A stretch of DNA of 64,000 nt from NCBI GenBank assembly GCA_033439255.1, contig CM065888.1, forward strand, positions 1,178,001 to 1,242,000, in the 5' to 3' direction. Of the stretch, positions 25,615 to 36,840 are shown one piece after another. Both the position numbers and the translations under genes were made by a program. The stretch is from Hericium rajendrae (taxonomy: Eukaryota; Basidiomycota; Agaricomycetes; Russulales; Hericiaceae). The notes beneath the pieces were generated by a model. The model made no database searches, was not told the DNA's origin, and saw only the letters and a program-made list of their open reading frames with translations. Position 1 is the first letter of the stretch. Each line of letters opens with the position of its first letter.

Positions 25615-26232
25615 TCATCGTGATGCTCCGCGACTCCGCCTCTGTGCGGGAACTTCTACTCCTGCCTTGATGCGTTGGCTTCGTCTCCTGCCCGTCTCGG
25701 CCTCGACTTCGGAGCCCCCTTTGGGGGCTGGTCCGGCCTCGATCTTTCGTTTCTTCGGAGGCGGCGTCGAAGGCCTTTCTCCATCTTGAAGCTCAAGACC
25801 TGGCGAAAGGTTGTCAATATTCTTATGATGATTAAACAGGAAGTATAGCGCACCGTTCAACGCCTTCTCCTCATTAGCGACAGGAGCCTTAGCTTTCCCT
25901 TTCCTCATCCCCTTCACTTTCGCGTTTCTGTTGTCGTCCTTCTTCTCTCGGGTCTGTTTGGCTGCGCGCTTCGGGAGCTTTACGACGACTCTAGTAGCAG
26001 ATGCCTGGACCTCCTTCGGCTCGTTTTCCGTTCGTGCATTTTCTGCCACGGAGACATGTAAGAGGCCCCAGTTGTTTTTGTTACTTACAACTAGCTCACC
26101 TTCGCGAGCCCATGTCAACATCTTCCTCTTCAATTTCGGCGAGAAGTTCATCGCGTCACGCTGGAAAGAGATGCCCTTAATGGGCGAAGCAGCATCTGGG
26201 CGGGGGTTAGCCGAAGCAGACTGGGCCTTCAT
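25615..26232 (-). CDS. Small basic nuclear-type protein, unrecognised
   Basis: The start at 26232 reads MKAQSASANPRPDAASPIKG, followed by SFQRDAMNFSPKLKRKMLTW. The rest is low-complexity and basic, with KVKGMRKGKAKAPVANEEKA, TPPPKKRKIEAG and a C-terminal RRRSQRIKAGVEVPAQRR. Two optional introns can be read without breaking the frame: GTGAGCTAG...GTGGCAG joins WARE to NARTENEP, and GTGCGCTAT...TCGCCAG joins LNG to LELQDGE. Both have good splice sites, so the mature protein is probably shorter than the 205-residue frame. The KKRK cluster looks like a nuclear localisation signal. I do not recognise the family; histone- or DNA-binding accessory functions would be guesses. Confidence 0.55.
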   Translation of the reverse strand: MKAQSASANPRPDAASPIKGISFQRDAMNFSPKLKRKMLTWAREGELVVSNKNNWGLLHVSVAENARTENEPKEVQASATRVVVKLPKRAAKQTREKKDDNRNAKVKGMRKGKAKAPVANEEKALNGALYFLFNHHKNIDNLSPGLELQDGERPSTPPPKKRKIEAGPAPKGGSEVEAETGRRRSQRIKAGVEVPAQRRSRGASR

Positions 26233-26683
26233 TTATGTTGTAGGTGAGGGGCGGTACAGGGAGAGGTGGGAGGAAGAAAGGGTCAAGCAGCGCGCGTGGT
26301 GTGCTTTATATCGTCGGCTGGAAATGTGGACCCAGGGGTCACGGGGGTGACTACCATTGTTGCTCGACACGAGGTCGATGTGGATGGATGCCGAGTGAAC
26401 CATCGCGGAGTCTGCACGCAGGAAATATCAATATCGTGATGCGAAAGGCGTTGCACGTCAAATACCGGCGAGTGGTCGTTTTGTTTCGACATACAGCAAT
26501 ATTGATAATATGTTGCGTACTATACAGCGTAAATGATATGGGACGGATACAACAAAACTGACTACAGTATCAAAATAAATATGCCAGTTCACGTCCAGCG
26601 ATGGCCCTCACGCCAAACCATCATCGATCCAAGCTTCGCAGATTCCTTGTCTGCAGGGCTAGGTCTGTGCTGCGCCCTCGCGT
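26233..26683. other. Intergenic stretch
   Basis: 450 bp between two minus-strand genes. It holds the promoter of the 25.6-kb gene and the 3' flank of the next gene. No RNA or repeat was seen. Confidence 0.35.
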
Positions 26684-27734
26684 CTAGGCTGGGCATTGCG
26701 ATGCAGCATGACTCCCGTAGTCGAAATCCGGAAAGAAATGATGAACCGTCGCGTCCTCGTCATTTCCCACTGAGGTGTTCGGCAGCTCCACGTAGAGACG
26801 GTGGTTCCCGCGACGCATCCGTATCCAGGTGTCGTCTCGGGATAAGCATGGTGGCTGCGTGAGGGAGGATTCCACGCTCTCTGCCTCGCATTCTGGGACA
26901 AAAATTGTAAGGCTCCCGGTACTGAAGAAGCCAACAGATCAGGCGCACTCTCTAGTCCCGGAACCTCGACGCCTACGCTCCCTTCGTCCGTGTTCCGTCT
27001 CGCCGTCTTCCTGTCCTTTATATTCTGCCTGTTCTCCTCTATTCCTGTCTCATTACTTTCCTTCATGACGGTATCATTCTTCCACGCATCGGATGCGTCG
27101 CTCCTTGCATGATCAACAACCCGAGGCTCGACCTTGACGAACTGGGTCTGCACATCGCCTTTGCCCCCGCGGAATGTTTTCTCCGGGATCATGAAACAGT
27201 TCCCCGACACCTCTAAATCTATAATGGGACCACAGGGGCGTGAGCGAAGGATGGTGGCATTGGACACGACGTGATTGACCTTGAAACTTGTCCGCCATGG
27301 CTTCAACTGTGGCGTCCAACTCGGGACCTTCTGTGCCAGGATGGGCAGGCATGTCGTTCGGCCTCCGAGGGACGAAAGGATGTTCAAGAGGTGCCTGGGA
27401 GCGCACCGTCTCTCCGAATTCTGCGATGACGGAACATGGACTATGAGCGGAAGGTGGCATCTCGATGTCGCGACTGACCAGCGAATCTCTTCACCATTCC
27501 TTCAAACTGGGCATCAGAGATGCGATCCTCCGAAGCGATATCTTTCTCTCGGATGAAATGGCCTGCGGGGCGTGCCGCATCTTGCACGACCACCTCGAAG
27601 GCTGCAATAGACGCGTTGGTCGTGAGCAAGGAATGGTGGCATGTTGCATGTTGCCCCTCACCCAAGTATTTGTCTGCCATGCCCTTAAATGCGGCATCCG
27701 ATAGCGCTCCCTCTGAGATGGAATGAGATACCAT
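26684..27734 (-). CDS. Unrecognised protein with repeated exon-intron units
   Basis: The start at 27734 reads MVSHSISEGALSDAAFKGMA. Three short introns were placed by splice sites and sequence similarity: 27602-27661 (GTGAGG...TTGCAG), 27421-27478 (GTCAGT...TCGCAG) and 27219-27279 (GTCAAT...TTATAG). All are phase 1, and splicing restores one continuous frame. Each exon before an intron ends with a related block: SDAAFKGMADKYL, SDAQFEGMVKRFA, LDATVEAMADKFQ. Each following exon begins alike: FEVVVQDAARPAGHF, EFGETVRSQAPLEHPF, DLEVSGNCFMIPEKTF. The gene thus contains about three copies of a roughly 190-bp exon-plus-intron unit. The C-terminus probably ends RLYVELPNTSVGNDEDATVH and then QCPA at 26684, reached through one more intron whose donor I could not fix. 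No known domain was recognised. Confidence 0.55.
27249..27700 (-). repeat. Tandem ~190-bp exon-intron repeat, three degenerate copies
   Basis: On the + strand the anchor word GG(A/T)NGGTGGCAT occurs near 27250, 27450 and 27630. In each unit it is followed about 40-50 bp later by a GCCATGCCTTCAA-like word. The copies are diverged, and each covers one intron and its flanking exon ends in the 26684-27734 gene. Confidence 0.6.
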
Positions 27735-28210
27735 GATGTTGGAAGAGTGGCGTGGAGGAGGGAATGAGGGCAGGTTCAGGCGATGGGGAAAGACAAAGCG
27801 TCAGGAAAGCGCGTCTCCTGGATTTATTCTGGTTGTAATTGTGGACTCGGGTCGTGACTGCCTTTGTGCTGGCGGCACGGGGATTGTGGAATGCTCTCGA
27901 CCCAGGGTCAATGTGACTGTTCGTAAGTCCACAAGCGCAACCACTGTGTGGGGGAGCAGTGATCGAAAGTGTTTCTATTATGCAGATTTACGGTGAGGAA
28001 TTCATTGCGCTTTCAACACAGATAATTGATGATTTCGAATTCACATATAGCAGGATAACATAGCAAGCATAGACAACATACAACGGGTTCTTCATAACTA
28101 CGAACGACATAATAAAAAATGCAAACTAGCAGTGTCCTCGCACTCAGAACGGTAACCCGTTCTGGGCGTCCCAAACCCATTCAACTTTTTACATCTAGGC
28201 TGGGTATGCA
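27735..28210. other. Intergenic stretch
   Basis: 476 bp between two minus-strand genes. It contains a small inverted repeat, CAGAACGG/CCGTTCTG near 28144-28162, possibly a transcript-end hairpin. No gene is supported. Confidence 0.35.
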
Positions 28211-29386
28211 TCACAGCTCCCACGGCCGACCGAGGTACGGGATTCTGCTAGTCGTCGGCAACACGGGGCCACCAGCCTCTGGCTCTGTTTCAGGCGTCAA
28301 GGTCCCAGAAGACTTGGTCAGTTCGCCATCTTCATCGTCGGCATCATAGTCGCGTTCATAGTCATCTTCTTTGGCCGCGATCCCCTCCGAAAGGCCATCT
28401 TCGTCTTTCGAAGCATAATCTGCAGGATGGTACTGTAAGCACCTCGCCGCCAATCCAAGAAGACGGGAATCATACATTGTGGCGCCGATCTGTCCACCTC
28501 AGAACCGTCGGCCTTGTCTTCGCTTGTCTCCTCGACCTCCTTGGCCATGATCACTTTCGAACGGTCATTATCATCTTCTGATTCCGAAGCATAGTCTGCA
28601 GCACAGAATGACACTATAAGCACCTCGCCACCAGTGAACCAACAAGAAGACGCACACAATGCCTTCTCTTCTGGCGTGATCCCTATCTCTTCCGAAACGT
28701 AGCTTTCCCGGCCCGAAGAACCTGCACAAGGTCTTCAGCGCCTCGCCACTGGTGAATGAAGAAGAATCCATACTCTGTGCCGATTCATCGGAACCAGAAC
28801 CAAGCGAATCACTGGTGCTCCCCTTTTCAGTCTTCCTGATCACAATTTTCTTCACGAATGTATATGTCTTCCATGCGCCGAACGTGTCTCGCACTTGATC
28901 CCCGCTGCGCGAGGGCTTGACATGTAGTGCATGCACGTCGCCGGCTGCGACGACGAAGGGTTGCTCCTTGCATGCCAAGTACGGTGCTGCGCTCGCGCGC
29001 GCAGCACCGGGCGCGGTATCCGGGAGCAAGTGGTGCAGCTTGCTGACAGGTGGAAAGCCAGGCATGGTGGGCGGGACCTCGAGCGACCGGGATCCTTCGT
29101 CGTCGGATTGGCTGTCTTCCGATGAACAGGCATCTGGACCATCAGGATCCGAGGACAATGCCACCGAGTAGTGGACCTCTATGTCACTCTCGCCCTCGCT
29201 GAGTGATGCATACCAAGGGGAGAACTCGTCGTCAGTGAGAGTGGCATCGGTGACACTGGTGGCGGAGGATGCCGAGGTGTTGATACCGCTCTCCTCAGCA
29301 ACGCGTAGGATCCATGCGGCAATTATGGCTTTGGAAGATGCGATGCCCAGGTCTGTGAGAGCGGCTAGAAAATACGGTCCGTCCAT
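28211..29386 (-). CDS. Acidic unrecognised protein with triplicated intron-exon unit
   Basis: The start at 29386 reads MDGPYFLAALTDLGIASSKA. The N-terminal third contains IIAAWILRVAEESGIN, the middle is rich in Asp/Glu/Ser, and a segment FGAWKTYTFVKKIVIRKTEK follows. Three introns were placed at 28722-28773, 28596-28655 and 28420-28475. All are phase 1 and clearly similar to each other (each contains GTGGCGAGGYGCT-like or GGCGGCGAGGTGCT sequence before CTGCAG or GTGCAG). The exons after them are also related: SYVSEEIGITPEEKAL, YYASESEDDNDRSKV and YYASKDEDGLSEGIA. Two exons end alike, DESAQ and DRSAPQ. The protein ends TTSRIPYLGRPWEL at 28211. No known domain was recognised; the composition suggests a disordered acidic protein. 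Confidence 0.62.
28420..28780 (-). repeat. Tandem intron-plus-exon repeat, three copies
   Basis: Three units, each an intron of 52-60 nt with its following exon start, share long stretches of near-identical sequence. The best pair is the introns at 28596-28655 and 28420-28475, both with GGCGAGGTGCTTA followed by AGT and CTGCAG. Exon starts share TATGCTTCG. Copy 1 (28722-28773) is more diverged. Confidence 0.7.
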
Positions 29387-30652
29387 GGCAGTCGACTGAG
29401 AACTAAGTCCGTGAAGTATAGATAGCAGTGGCTGTAGGAAGAATGAGCCAAAACACAATGCAGGCTGCCTTTATGCTCGGTTATGCAGGTGGACTTGGGG
29501 TCACGATTTGTAACCCCGACTACTATTGTCTTGAACTCGGCTGGGCCGGACACCACAAGCCCAACCCACACGCGTACGGGAAGGCTACTATGATAGCTAT
29601 GTCGTCGCATCATCATGACAAACCAGCCATCTCGATTCTTGTATTTTTTGAACGTGACGACCGAGGTAGCAACAGCATGAAAACTGAATCAATGAATACA
29701 CAAATTTACGCCAGCCTGCATCCGCAAATCCTTGGATGTTATATGTATCAACCCATGTCACTATCCCACATATCTGAGAGGAGAATAAATTTGAGTCAAG
29801 ATCATGATATCCTCGTAGTAAGTACCTCCTACCTGCTGCGTAGATGAACCTTGCCCAGTCATCGATCAATCGATCACCATTACCAGGCATCTAATCAATT
29901 GAAGCTGTCCGAGACCAGGTTTTTTTTTACTCTCCCTTTACCTCTCCCTCCCACGATAGAGATCGACAAATCCACATCCGAAGTGTTCTGGATTCCCGGA
30001 CAACTCCAATATCAAATGGAAATCTGTCGACAAATTTGTCATCGACCGAGTTGCAGTAAGTAGTTCTTCCGTACTCCAATCACGACGACAGCCTTCGCAG
30101 CAATCCGCGCCTTTTGCAATTGACGATCCATAGCTTCCATGCAGTGATTGCTTCGGGATGCAACAGCGGGAACATCCACATCATATGGTGTATGTTGCCC
30201 TGCTCTCGATGCTAAGGTCTGTGCACCCCGATCTATGCGAACAGGAGGACCTTAGAGATTCGTGTTCTTGCTGGTGACATCGGCTAGTAGCCGTATGTCG
30301 CTTTGAGGGAGGCAAAAAACTGTTGCGGCGGCCCAGGATATAAATGAGCCCCAGCGGTGCGGCTACAAATCTGCGTGTTCTTCAGCAATGGGCGCCTTTA
30401 ACATGACAGATGATAAGTAGTCTCATAAGAGTCTGATGTGTTTGAATTGATGCGTTTGAGATTTCGTCGTGCCTCGGGAGCATGCAGCACAGTACCTCCT
30501 ATGTCAACCGTTAGTAAACTGTGTTTTCAAACCTCATTGGTCCTCAACATGTATGTTTGCTATGCTGAAGTGCTGCGGAGGTTCGATGACATACGCCGTA
30601 TGTGCACGGCGATGGAAAAAAAGCGGAAAACAACCCTCAGCTGTCAATATAG
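29387..30652. other. Gene-poor stretch before tRNA-Asp
   Basis: No protein gene is supported in these 1.27 kb. A T-rich tract on the minus strand at about 30611-30630 lies just downstream of the tRNA and probably terminates RNA polymerase III. Confidence 0.4.
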
Positions 30653-30742
30653 CTCCTTGGCGGGGAGTCGAACCCCGCTCTCCCGCGGTACCAAGCAATG
30701 CTAAGTGACAAGCGGGTGTACTAGCCGATATACTACCAGGGA
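30653..30742 (-). tRNA. tRNA-Asp (GTC anticodon) with 18-nt intron
   Basis: The cloverleaf folds by eye. The acceptor TCCCTGG pairs with CCAAGGA with one mismatch and discriminator G; the D stem is GTAT/GTAC. The anticodon stem is CCCGC/GCGGG with loop TTGTCAC, and the T arm is CGGGG TTCGACT CCCCG. An 18-nt intron lies one base 3' of the anticodon, the usual place for nuclear tRNA introns. Mature length is 72 nt plus CCA. A T-run follows downstream. Confidence 0.92.
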
Positions 30743-31167
30743 GTTGTTAGGGGTAACGATCATAAAATACCTGACCTGAGCACTTTGGAAAAATGAAATA
30801 GGAAATGCCCCGGCTGCCGAGGGGAGTTGTCGAGTGATGGTCATGCCGTCTAACGAACACACGGGGGTGCTGGATGGCAACTAGTATCAACCCCGAAGGG
30901 TGTCATAGCAAACATGCTTCTGAGCATGAAATGGGCCGATGCACTTGGCCTCTCCAGCTGCAAGAAGAATGCAGTTGCGCTCCTTCAAAACTTTACAAAT
31001 ACTCGGAGTAGCCTTTCTCAAGCGTCGCCCTCAGTTTCGGGTGACCAATGTGTGCATGCAGAAGCATTGATTATGATTGTTCATGGTCATACGGTTTCAT
31101 ATGCAATGCGATAGAGAATACACGACATCATACTCCGACAGACAGAGAGGAAAGAAAAAACAGAGCT
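30743..31167. other. Intergenic stretch
   Basis: 425 bp between the tRNA-Asp 5' end and the 3' end of the uL14 gene. No gene or repeat was recognised. Confidence 0.4.
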
Positions 31168-32014
31168 CTACACAACCGTGCCCGCGTTCGAGGCAATACG
31201 TGGCCAGAGGTCGGCCTGTGCATGCTCAGTCAGTTGGGGGAAGCGAGAGGGGGGAAGACGACGTACGCATTCCTTGGCGACGGGACCGGTGATGGCGGAG
31301 CCCTTCATCTCACCCTTTGGGTTGACGATGACGCCGGCGTTGTCCTGCGCGCGACAAGTTTTGGTTAGTTCAACATAGATGCACGAAGGTAAAACGACGT
31401 ACTTCAAAGTACAGGAAGAGACCGTCCCTCCGGCGCCACGACTTGCGTTGGCGAATGACGATGGCAGGCATGGCTGTAGAGGATGAGAAACCCCAGTTAG
31501 CATGAGGTCCAGCAGAACAGTATAACATTACGGCGCCGCGTCAGGGCTCCTTCACCCTTCCTCAAGTCGGTCGACGCCATCCGGCGCACTCAAAGAAAAC
31601 GAAGGAAGCACTCACTCTTCTTCCTCAGCTCAGGCTTTCCCTTCTTGACGGATGCGACGACCATGTCGCCGACACCGGCATCGGGCAGCCTGTTCAGATG
31701 CGAGCCAAAGCCATATGGCTCGATAATGAAAAGCGACTTGGCACCGCTGTTGTCCGCGCAGTTCAGCACGGCACCCACGGGAAGACCCAGGGTGAGGCGG
31801 AATTTGTTGCCGGAGGCTCCAGAGCCTGTGGGTGGGTAGACGGTCGGGGCGATTTAACAGGTCGGGATTTGACGGTCAGGATTGAACGTCGGGATATGAC
31901 GGTGTGCGGAATTGATGGTGCGCGGTGAGGAAATTGGGATGAAGGATAGCGTATGGTCAGGACACCGCTCCGATACTAGCTAGACACGACGAGGAACGTA
32001 CCGCGCTTCGACAT
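31168..32014 (-). CDS. RPL23: 60S ribosomal protein uL14 (RPL23)
   Basis: Cytosolic large-subunit ribosomal protein at the subunit interface. It reads MSKRG, a long first intron, then [60 protein letters not shown] and KPELRKK. After an intron follow [17 protein letters not shown] and [20 protein letters not shown], and the end [16 protein letters not shown] at 31168. Length is about 140 residues, normal for the family. Several small introns and a relatively long first intron are typical for fungal ribosomal protein genes, where intron 1 often carries regulatory sequence. The segment [11 protein letters not shown] differs from the common ISVKGIGGR-type sequence, but the core motifs are intact. 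Confidence 0.95.
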
Positions 32015-32768
32015 TTTGAGGTGGTGTCTTGAGGATGCAGGCTGATCGGCGTTGACGGGTATACACCAGAGTTTGGGCCCACGTGAGGGGCGTGGGAACT
32101 GTATAGTTGCTCGGACTGTGCCGAAACTACTGTGGCGCACGGCGACGCGTCCACTGGCACTCGACGCGCGCCTCTCGAACAGTACTTCGCGTCGTGTCGC
32201 GCGTCCTGCTTTCACCTCTGTGGACTGCAACGTGTCTGATTTATCACGCTTGGACGGCAATGTTTGCATGGACACGCATGCATGTGGGCGTGCTTTCAGC
32301 CAGGAATGTGCAAGAGCAAGGTGTCAACAGTTGTGGCCACAAGGTGTCTCAAGTTGCCGTGAGCTTGCTCTTGAATGCGGACCAGCAGACGTTAGCTGTC
32401 AAGCTAGCGGACTACGTCAATGTCAAGACCGACGTGCTAACTGGTGATGCGGCTTATTGCAGCTGACCGTTCTCCAAGTTACCACACTTCCCGCGTTAGA
32501 ACCTCGACGGTAGCGCGTATGTGCGACAGCGCCAGTACCCCGCTGGTCTCAACAGATCATTCAATGCTCATACTCTGGTCATGTGCGTGCAATCCCGTCA
32601 AATACTTAGCTGAACCAACGTCGCCCAGGCCGTCGAAACCGTACGGCGACGCGACGCGCGCTTTATTACGAGGCGCATCAGCACGTGATGGTCTTTGCTT
32701 CGCACTGGCACTGGCAGCAATAGTCGTCTCCACCGTCAGCCCGTTCCTTGTCCACGCCCGCCATCGCC
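32015..32768. promoter_or_regulatory. Divergent promoter region uL14 / F-box
   Basis: 754 bp between the start codons of RPL23 (minus) and the F-box gene (plus), holding both promoters. Open frames on both strands overlap one another and have no recognisable product. Confidence 0.35.
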
Positions 32769-34440
32769 ATGCACCGGCTTTGGGACAACTTTGACGTCGT
32801 AACGCTCATAATTGAGTGCATTGCGGATCAAGAGCCTTGCGAAGTGGAACAGACGCTCGCGGTGCTCGCGAGAGTCTGCAAAGGCATTTCGCCAGTCGCA
32901 TTGGACGCTCTGTGGAGACGCTGGAGTGACTTCCGGCGCGTCGACTGTTTGCTGCAGAGTATTAAAGCGGAGGGTTATGATGAGGTGAGGCGCTCTGGAA
33001 CTGATTCCTATCTGGAAACTCGAATGTCGGTTTACTGACATGTTGGCAACAGGTGGACGAACACGCACGATGGGACGTGTACGATCACTATACCGCCCGA
33101 GTGCGCACCGCGGATCTTCACGACCGGCCAACCAAAGATGTAATCGCCGCAATCAAGTACCGCACACCGCTGTTCCCCTTCCTTAAGTCGATAGCCTGGT
33201 ACTTCGAGCCAGAAACGGCCCCGCATCTTCCCGCATTAGCAGCGCCCACGCTCAGCTTGGTCAGAATCGTTGCAGACGCGGGGACGGACGTGACAAGACT
33301 CGATCCGCTGCTCACGAATATTCTGGCGACCATGAACGAGCGATCACGCAACGTGCAGGAGCTTGACATGATCCTCTTCCCAATCGACTCGCTGAATCAA
33401 ACACTGTCGGTGCACGTCCTCAGCCTCGTTACGGCATTCCGCGCTCTGCGCAAGATCTGCATCGACCTCCCGTTGATAGCCTGTCCGAACATGGTCGAAG
33501 GCCTCAGCGCGCTGCCGCATCTAGAGTCCCTCTACTTCTCCGAGGGCCGCAAAGACATCCCGCGCATGCCATTCGACTACACTATCGCGCGCGGCGGCTT
33601 CGAATCGCTCAAGTCGCTGACGATTGCGGTTCCAAACGGTAACACAGAGAAGATCCTGTTTGCACTGCCGCGCTGCCCCGTCACCTACGCCCGCCTGCCG
33701 TCCGGGCCCCACGGCTGCGTGCACCATCTCAGTCGCCTCTTCGGGCCCACGCTCACGGAGCTCGAGCTCGCGTGCGACCTAAGCTCCGCGCCGCTCTACG
33801 CGGCCGCGTCGCTGCTCTCCTCGGGCATCGTCGCGCACCTGCCGCTGCGCGGTCTGACGCGCGTGATCCTCGGCGTGCCGCAGTACCACCTCGTCACGGA
33901 CGCGCTGTGCCAGGAGATGGCAGCCGCATGGCCGCGGCTCGAGAGTCTGAAGATCCGGCAGGTCGCGCCGGAGACGCAGCAGGGCGAGATGGAGACGCAG
34001 GGCATGGCGACGCTGCGCGGGCTGCTGCCGTTTGCGCGGCTCTGCCCCGCGCTGGACGAGCTCGCGATCAACCTCGACGCGTCGGGCAGCCACTGGCGCG
34101 GGGTGCCGGTGCCGGCGCATGCGAGCCGCCTGCGGACGCTCGATCTGACGCTGAGCGTCGTCACGGACCCGGAGACGGTCGCAGACTTCGTGCTGCGTGT
34201 CTTCCCCGAGCTGGCGAATATGGGGTGCGTGTATCGGCGGACGCCAGTGCACGTGGTGCCTGATGTGCGCGATATGCCGTGGAATGCTATGCGGAGTACG
34301 ATGCAGAGGATGATCGTGGAGTCGGTAGGTCTGGATGGACGGAGAAGTGTGCATGACGCTGATTGTGGTTCTTGCAGCAAATTGCGCGGGGCCGGAAGTG
34401 CGAGGAGACGTGTTTTTTCGAGTTGCGTCGATGGTTGTAA
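32769..34440 (+). CDS. F-box-like / leucine-rich-repeat protein
   Basis: The start MHRLWDNFDVVTLIIECIAD, with LAVLARVCKGISPVALDALW, is a divergent F-box of the kind common in agaricomycetes; such proteins recruit substrates to SCF ubiquitin ligases through Skp1. One intron (GTGAGGCG...GCAACAG) joins AEGYDE to VDEHARWDVY. The body contains leucine-rich segments: NVQELDMILFPID, LEGLSALPHLESLYF-like LSALPHLESLYFSEG, GFESLKSLTIAVPN, LTELELACDLSSA, WPRLESLKIRQVAPE and RLRTLDLTLSVVTDPE. A final intron (GTAGGTCTG...CTTGCAG) leads to a short last exon QIARGRKCEETCFFELRRWL with TAA at 34438-34440. Length is about 450 residues. The substrate is unknown. The GC-rich middle gives long Arg/Ala-rich shadow frames on the other strand. 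Confidence 0.78.
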
Positions 34441-35198
34441 TATTGTATTGTTGTTTCTGTTGACACGCACATGGATTGTACGTCTTCGGCTGTTATTCTC
34501 TCTCGGCATAAGTATTCGTTGCATTTGTATATAGTTTGTTGGAATCTTCACGCGCGAATTGACGTTCAAATTGCTCTCACTCACCGACGGCAACACGATC
34601 TACGATTGTGCAGAACTTACCTGGCAGCTACTACTGCTGCAGAGAAAAGTTCGTGTTCCTTCAAGATGCCCTATAGAGCAACCGAGTAATAATTTCGTAG
34701 CACTTTTGTTTCCGAAAAATAAACAGCCATTTGAACACTTCAATTCTCCCCTAACCTTCTGCCCTCTACCTTACGTTCAATTATCAGGTACAACGCGCCA
34801 ATTGATGAGGCCTGAGGAAGTGCGCCACCAAATGGTGAGAACATCGGGTGGCGAAGAGAATCAACAAACAGAGCAGTCGTTAGCGCGCGGCCTCGTTGCT
34901 TCTGCCAGTGCCTGCCGTCAGTTGGTCGTGTCTTGGTTCATCTCTGTTCCGTCGCTGCACGGGCGGTCTACGTTGCTCCCAAATACCCAGTTCATAACCG
35001 CGGCGCTCTCAGAAACGCGTTCTTTCCTTCTCTTTTTCTTTATTTCTCTCATCTGATCACCTCGTGCACCCGCTGGCTTTGTCGACCTGCTTCTTGTCTT
35101 ATCTGCGTCCATCCATCTGGCGTCGTTTCTGACACGCGAAAGCTCAAGCTTCTGCTTGTCCACCAGAGCTTACCACCGTTGACTATTCAATCCAAGCC
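34441..35198. other. Intergenic stretch upstream of Spg1
   Basis: 758 bp with no supported gene. The last 150 bp before the Spg1 start are pyrimidine-rich, typical of fungal promoters. Confidence 0.4.
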
Positions 35199-36098
35199 AT
35201 GTCGTCCGCCGCGTCATCGTCCACCCCCACCGCCTCCTCCTCGAACGCGGGCCCCTCAACCGGCCCGAACGCGCATCCGTCGCTGGAGAACAATGATGAG
35301 AAGAACAGGTGCGTCTGCAATACCCTGCACCGCCGTTACCATGCCTGACGCGTCTGCGGCCCGCAAGTGTGGTGATCAAGGTGGGCATGGTGGGGGACTC
35401 GCAGATCGGCAAGACGAGCTTGATGGTCAAGTACGTCGAGGGCAGCTTTGACGAGGATTATATCCAGACGCTGGGTGCGTGCGCTGCCATCGGCCCCATC
35501 GGCGCTCCGCTGACCTGCCTCTCGCCACCCAGGCGTCAATTTCATGGAGAAGACCATTTCGGTGCGGCGAACGACCATCACCTTTTCAATATGGGATCTG
35601 GGCGGCCAGCGCGAGTTCGTGAACATGCTGCCGCTGGTGTGCAACGACGCGGTCGCCATTCTGTTCATGTTCGACCTCTCGCGCAAGTCGACGCTCAACT
35701 CGGTCAAGGAGTGGTATCGACAAGCAAGGGGATTCAACAAGGTTTGCTTCCGTGGCTGTTGCCTCCGTCGGCGCTCACGTCTTCGCCAGACTGCAATTCC
35801 CTTCCTCATCGGCACCAAATTCGATACCTTTGCAACGTTCCCTCGAGACGAGCAAGAAGAGATCACGAAGCAGGTGCGCATTTTCACCGTCGTCTACTTG
35901 TAATCAACTCATGTTCCGTTGAAGGCCAAGCGCTTCGCAAAAGCGATGCACGCGTCTCTTATCTTCTGCTCAACGTCCGCCTCGATCAACGTGCAGAAGA
36001 TATTTAAAATCGTGCTCGCAAAGGCGTTCGATCTCAAATGCGTCATCCCCGAAATCGAGGGCGTGGGCGAGCCGGTGCTAATTTATGTCGATGTATGA
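35199..36098 (+). CDS. spg1: Septation-initiation Ras-like GTPase (Spg1/Tem1)
   Basis: A small GTPase that switches on the septation initiation / mitotic exit network at the spindle pole. An N-terminal Ser/Pro-rich extension ([19 protein letters not shown]) precedes the G domain: G1 [21 protein letters not shown]2 region [18 protein letters not shown]3 [16 protein letters not shown]4-like [10 protein letters not shown] and G5-like [18 protein letters not shown]. It ends [13 protein letters not shown] with TGA at 36096. WDLGGQ and IGTKFD (instead of DTAGQ and NKxD) are diagnostic of the Spg1/Tem1 family. Four introns of 50-70 nt were read. Its likely partner process, ring constriction, uses the myosin II encoded 20 kb upstream; I regard that proximity as coincidence. 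Confidence 0.93.
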
Positions 36099-36840
36099 GC
36101 TCTCGGCGGCTTTCACCGGTAACTGGGAAAAAGGAATGGTCTTGATTCGGGCTCCGCAGGGGAGGGCATGGACGGTGCGAGCAGAGTATCGTGACTCGGA
36201 CGGGATTGTGGAAAGGACAGATTGAGAAGTGGTGCGGCATCTTGCTGGAACCACCCCCCTCTCTTCCTGACTGTCTGTTGCGCAGATGTGCGTTGTGGAG
36301 TCTCAGCAAGTAGACCCCGCGCAGATAGACTCAACCCCAGCTACCGATCGCTCGCGCCCCGTCCCTCACCCCCACTGCTGCTGTAAAATACACCATTCAT
36401 TGTGCGCAATATCACGGACTCCTAGAGCGCAATGCCCCTTCCGTCTCAACCCCCTTGCTCCCAGTTACCCTTCCCAGTTCCCTCCGGTCGTCCGTTGCAT
36501 TTCATTTCTCCTGATCTTGTCACCAAGCCCTACGTACCAGTACTTATTATTGCGCTTATTCCCTGTTGTCGTCTTCCACTGCTCTTGCTGCACATCCTCG
36601 TCTGTCTCATTGATCTATCGCTTTCTTCGTCGCCTGCACAACTACCATTCCACCCACCCCGCGTCTGTCTTCCCTATCGATATTTCAGTGCTATTCAGAC
36701 ATACAATTCTCCGTCGCGACGCTCCGTCACCCACGCTCCTTAATCTTCCCGAATGTGGTGCGCGTGCCGCTTCCTTTTCCATACGCAGGCCCCGCGCGTC
36801 ATGCGTGCATGCATACCACCCACCCGTAGTCCGTCGCAAT
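36099..36840. other. Pyrimidine-rich intergenic stretch
   Basis: About 740 bp. From roughly 36,330 to 36,760 the + strand is strongly C/T-rich, which opens a long chance frame of Pro/Ser/Leu without a recognisable domain. No RNA gene was found. Confidence 0.4.

Noticed and set aside
26684-27734. Pseudogene with frameshifts
   Set aside because: The apparent frame changes coincide with three GT-AG introns of the same phase and similar sequence; splicing gives one continuous frame through the repeats.
33779-34354. Long Arg/His-rich frame opposite the F-box gene
   Set aside because: It is the complement of the GC-rich Leu/Ala codons of the F-box/LRR gene, a typical shadow frame.
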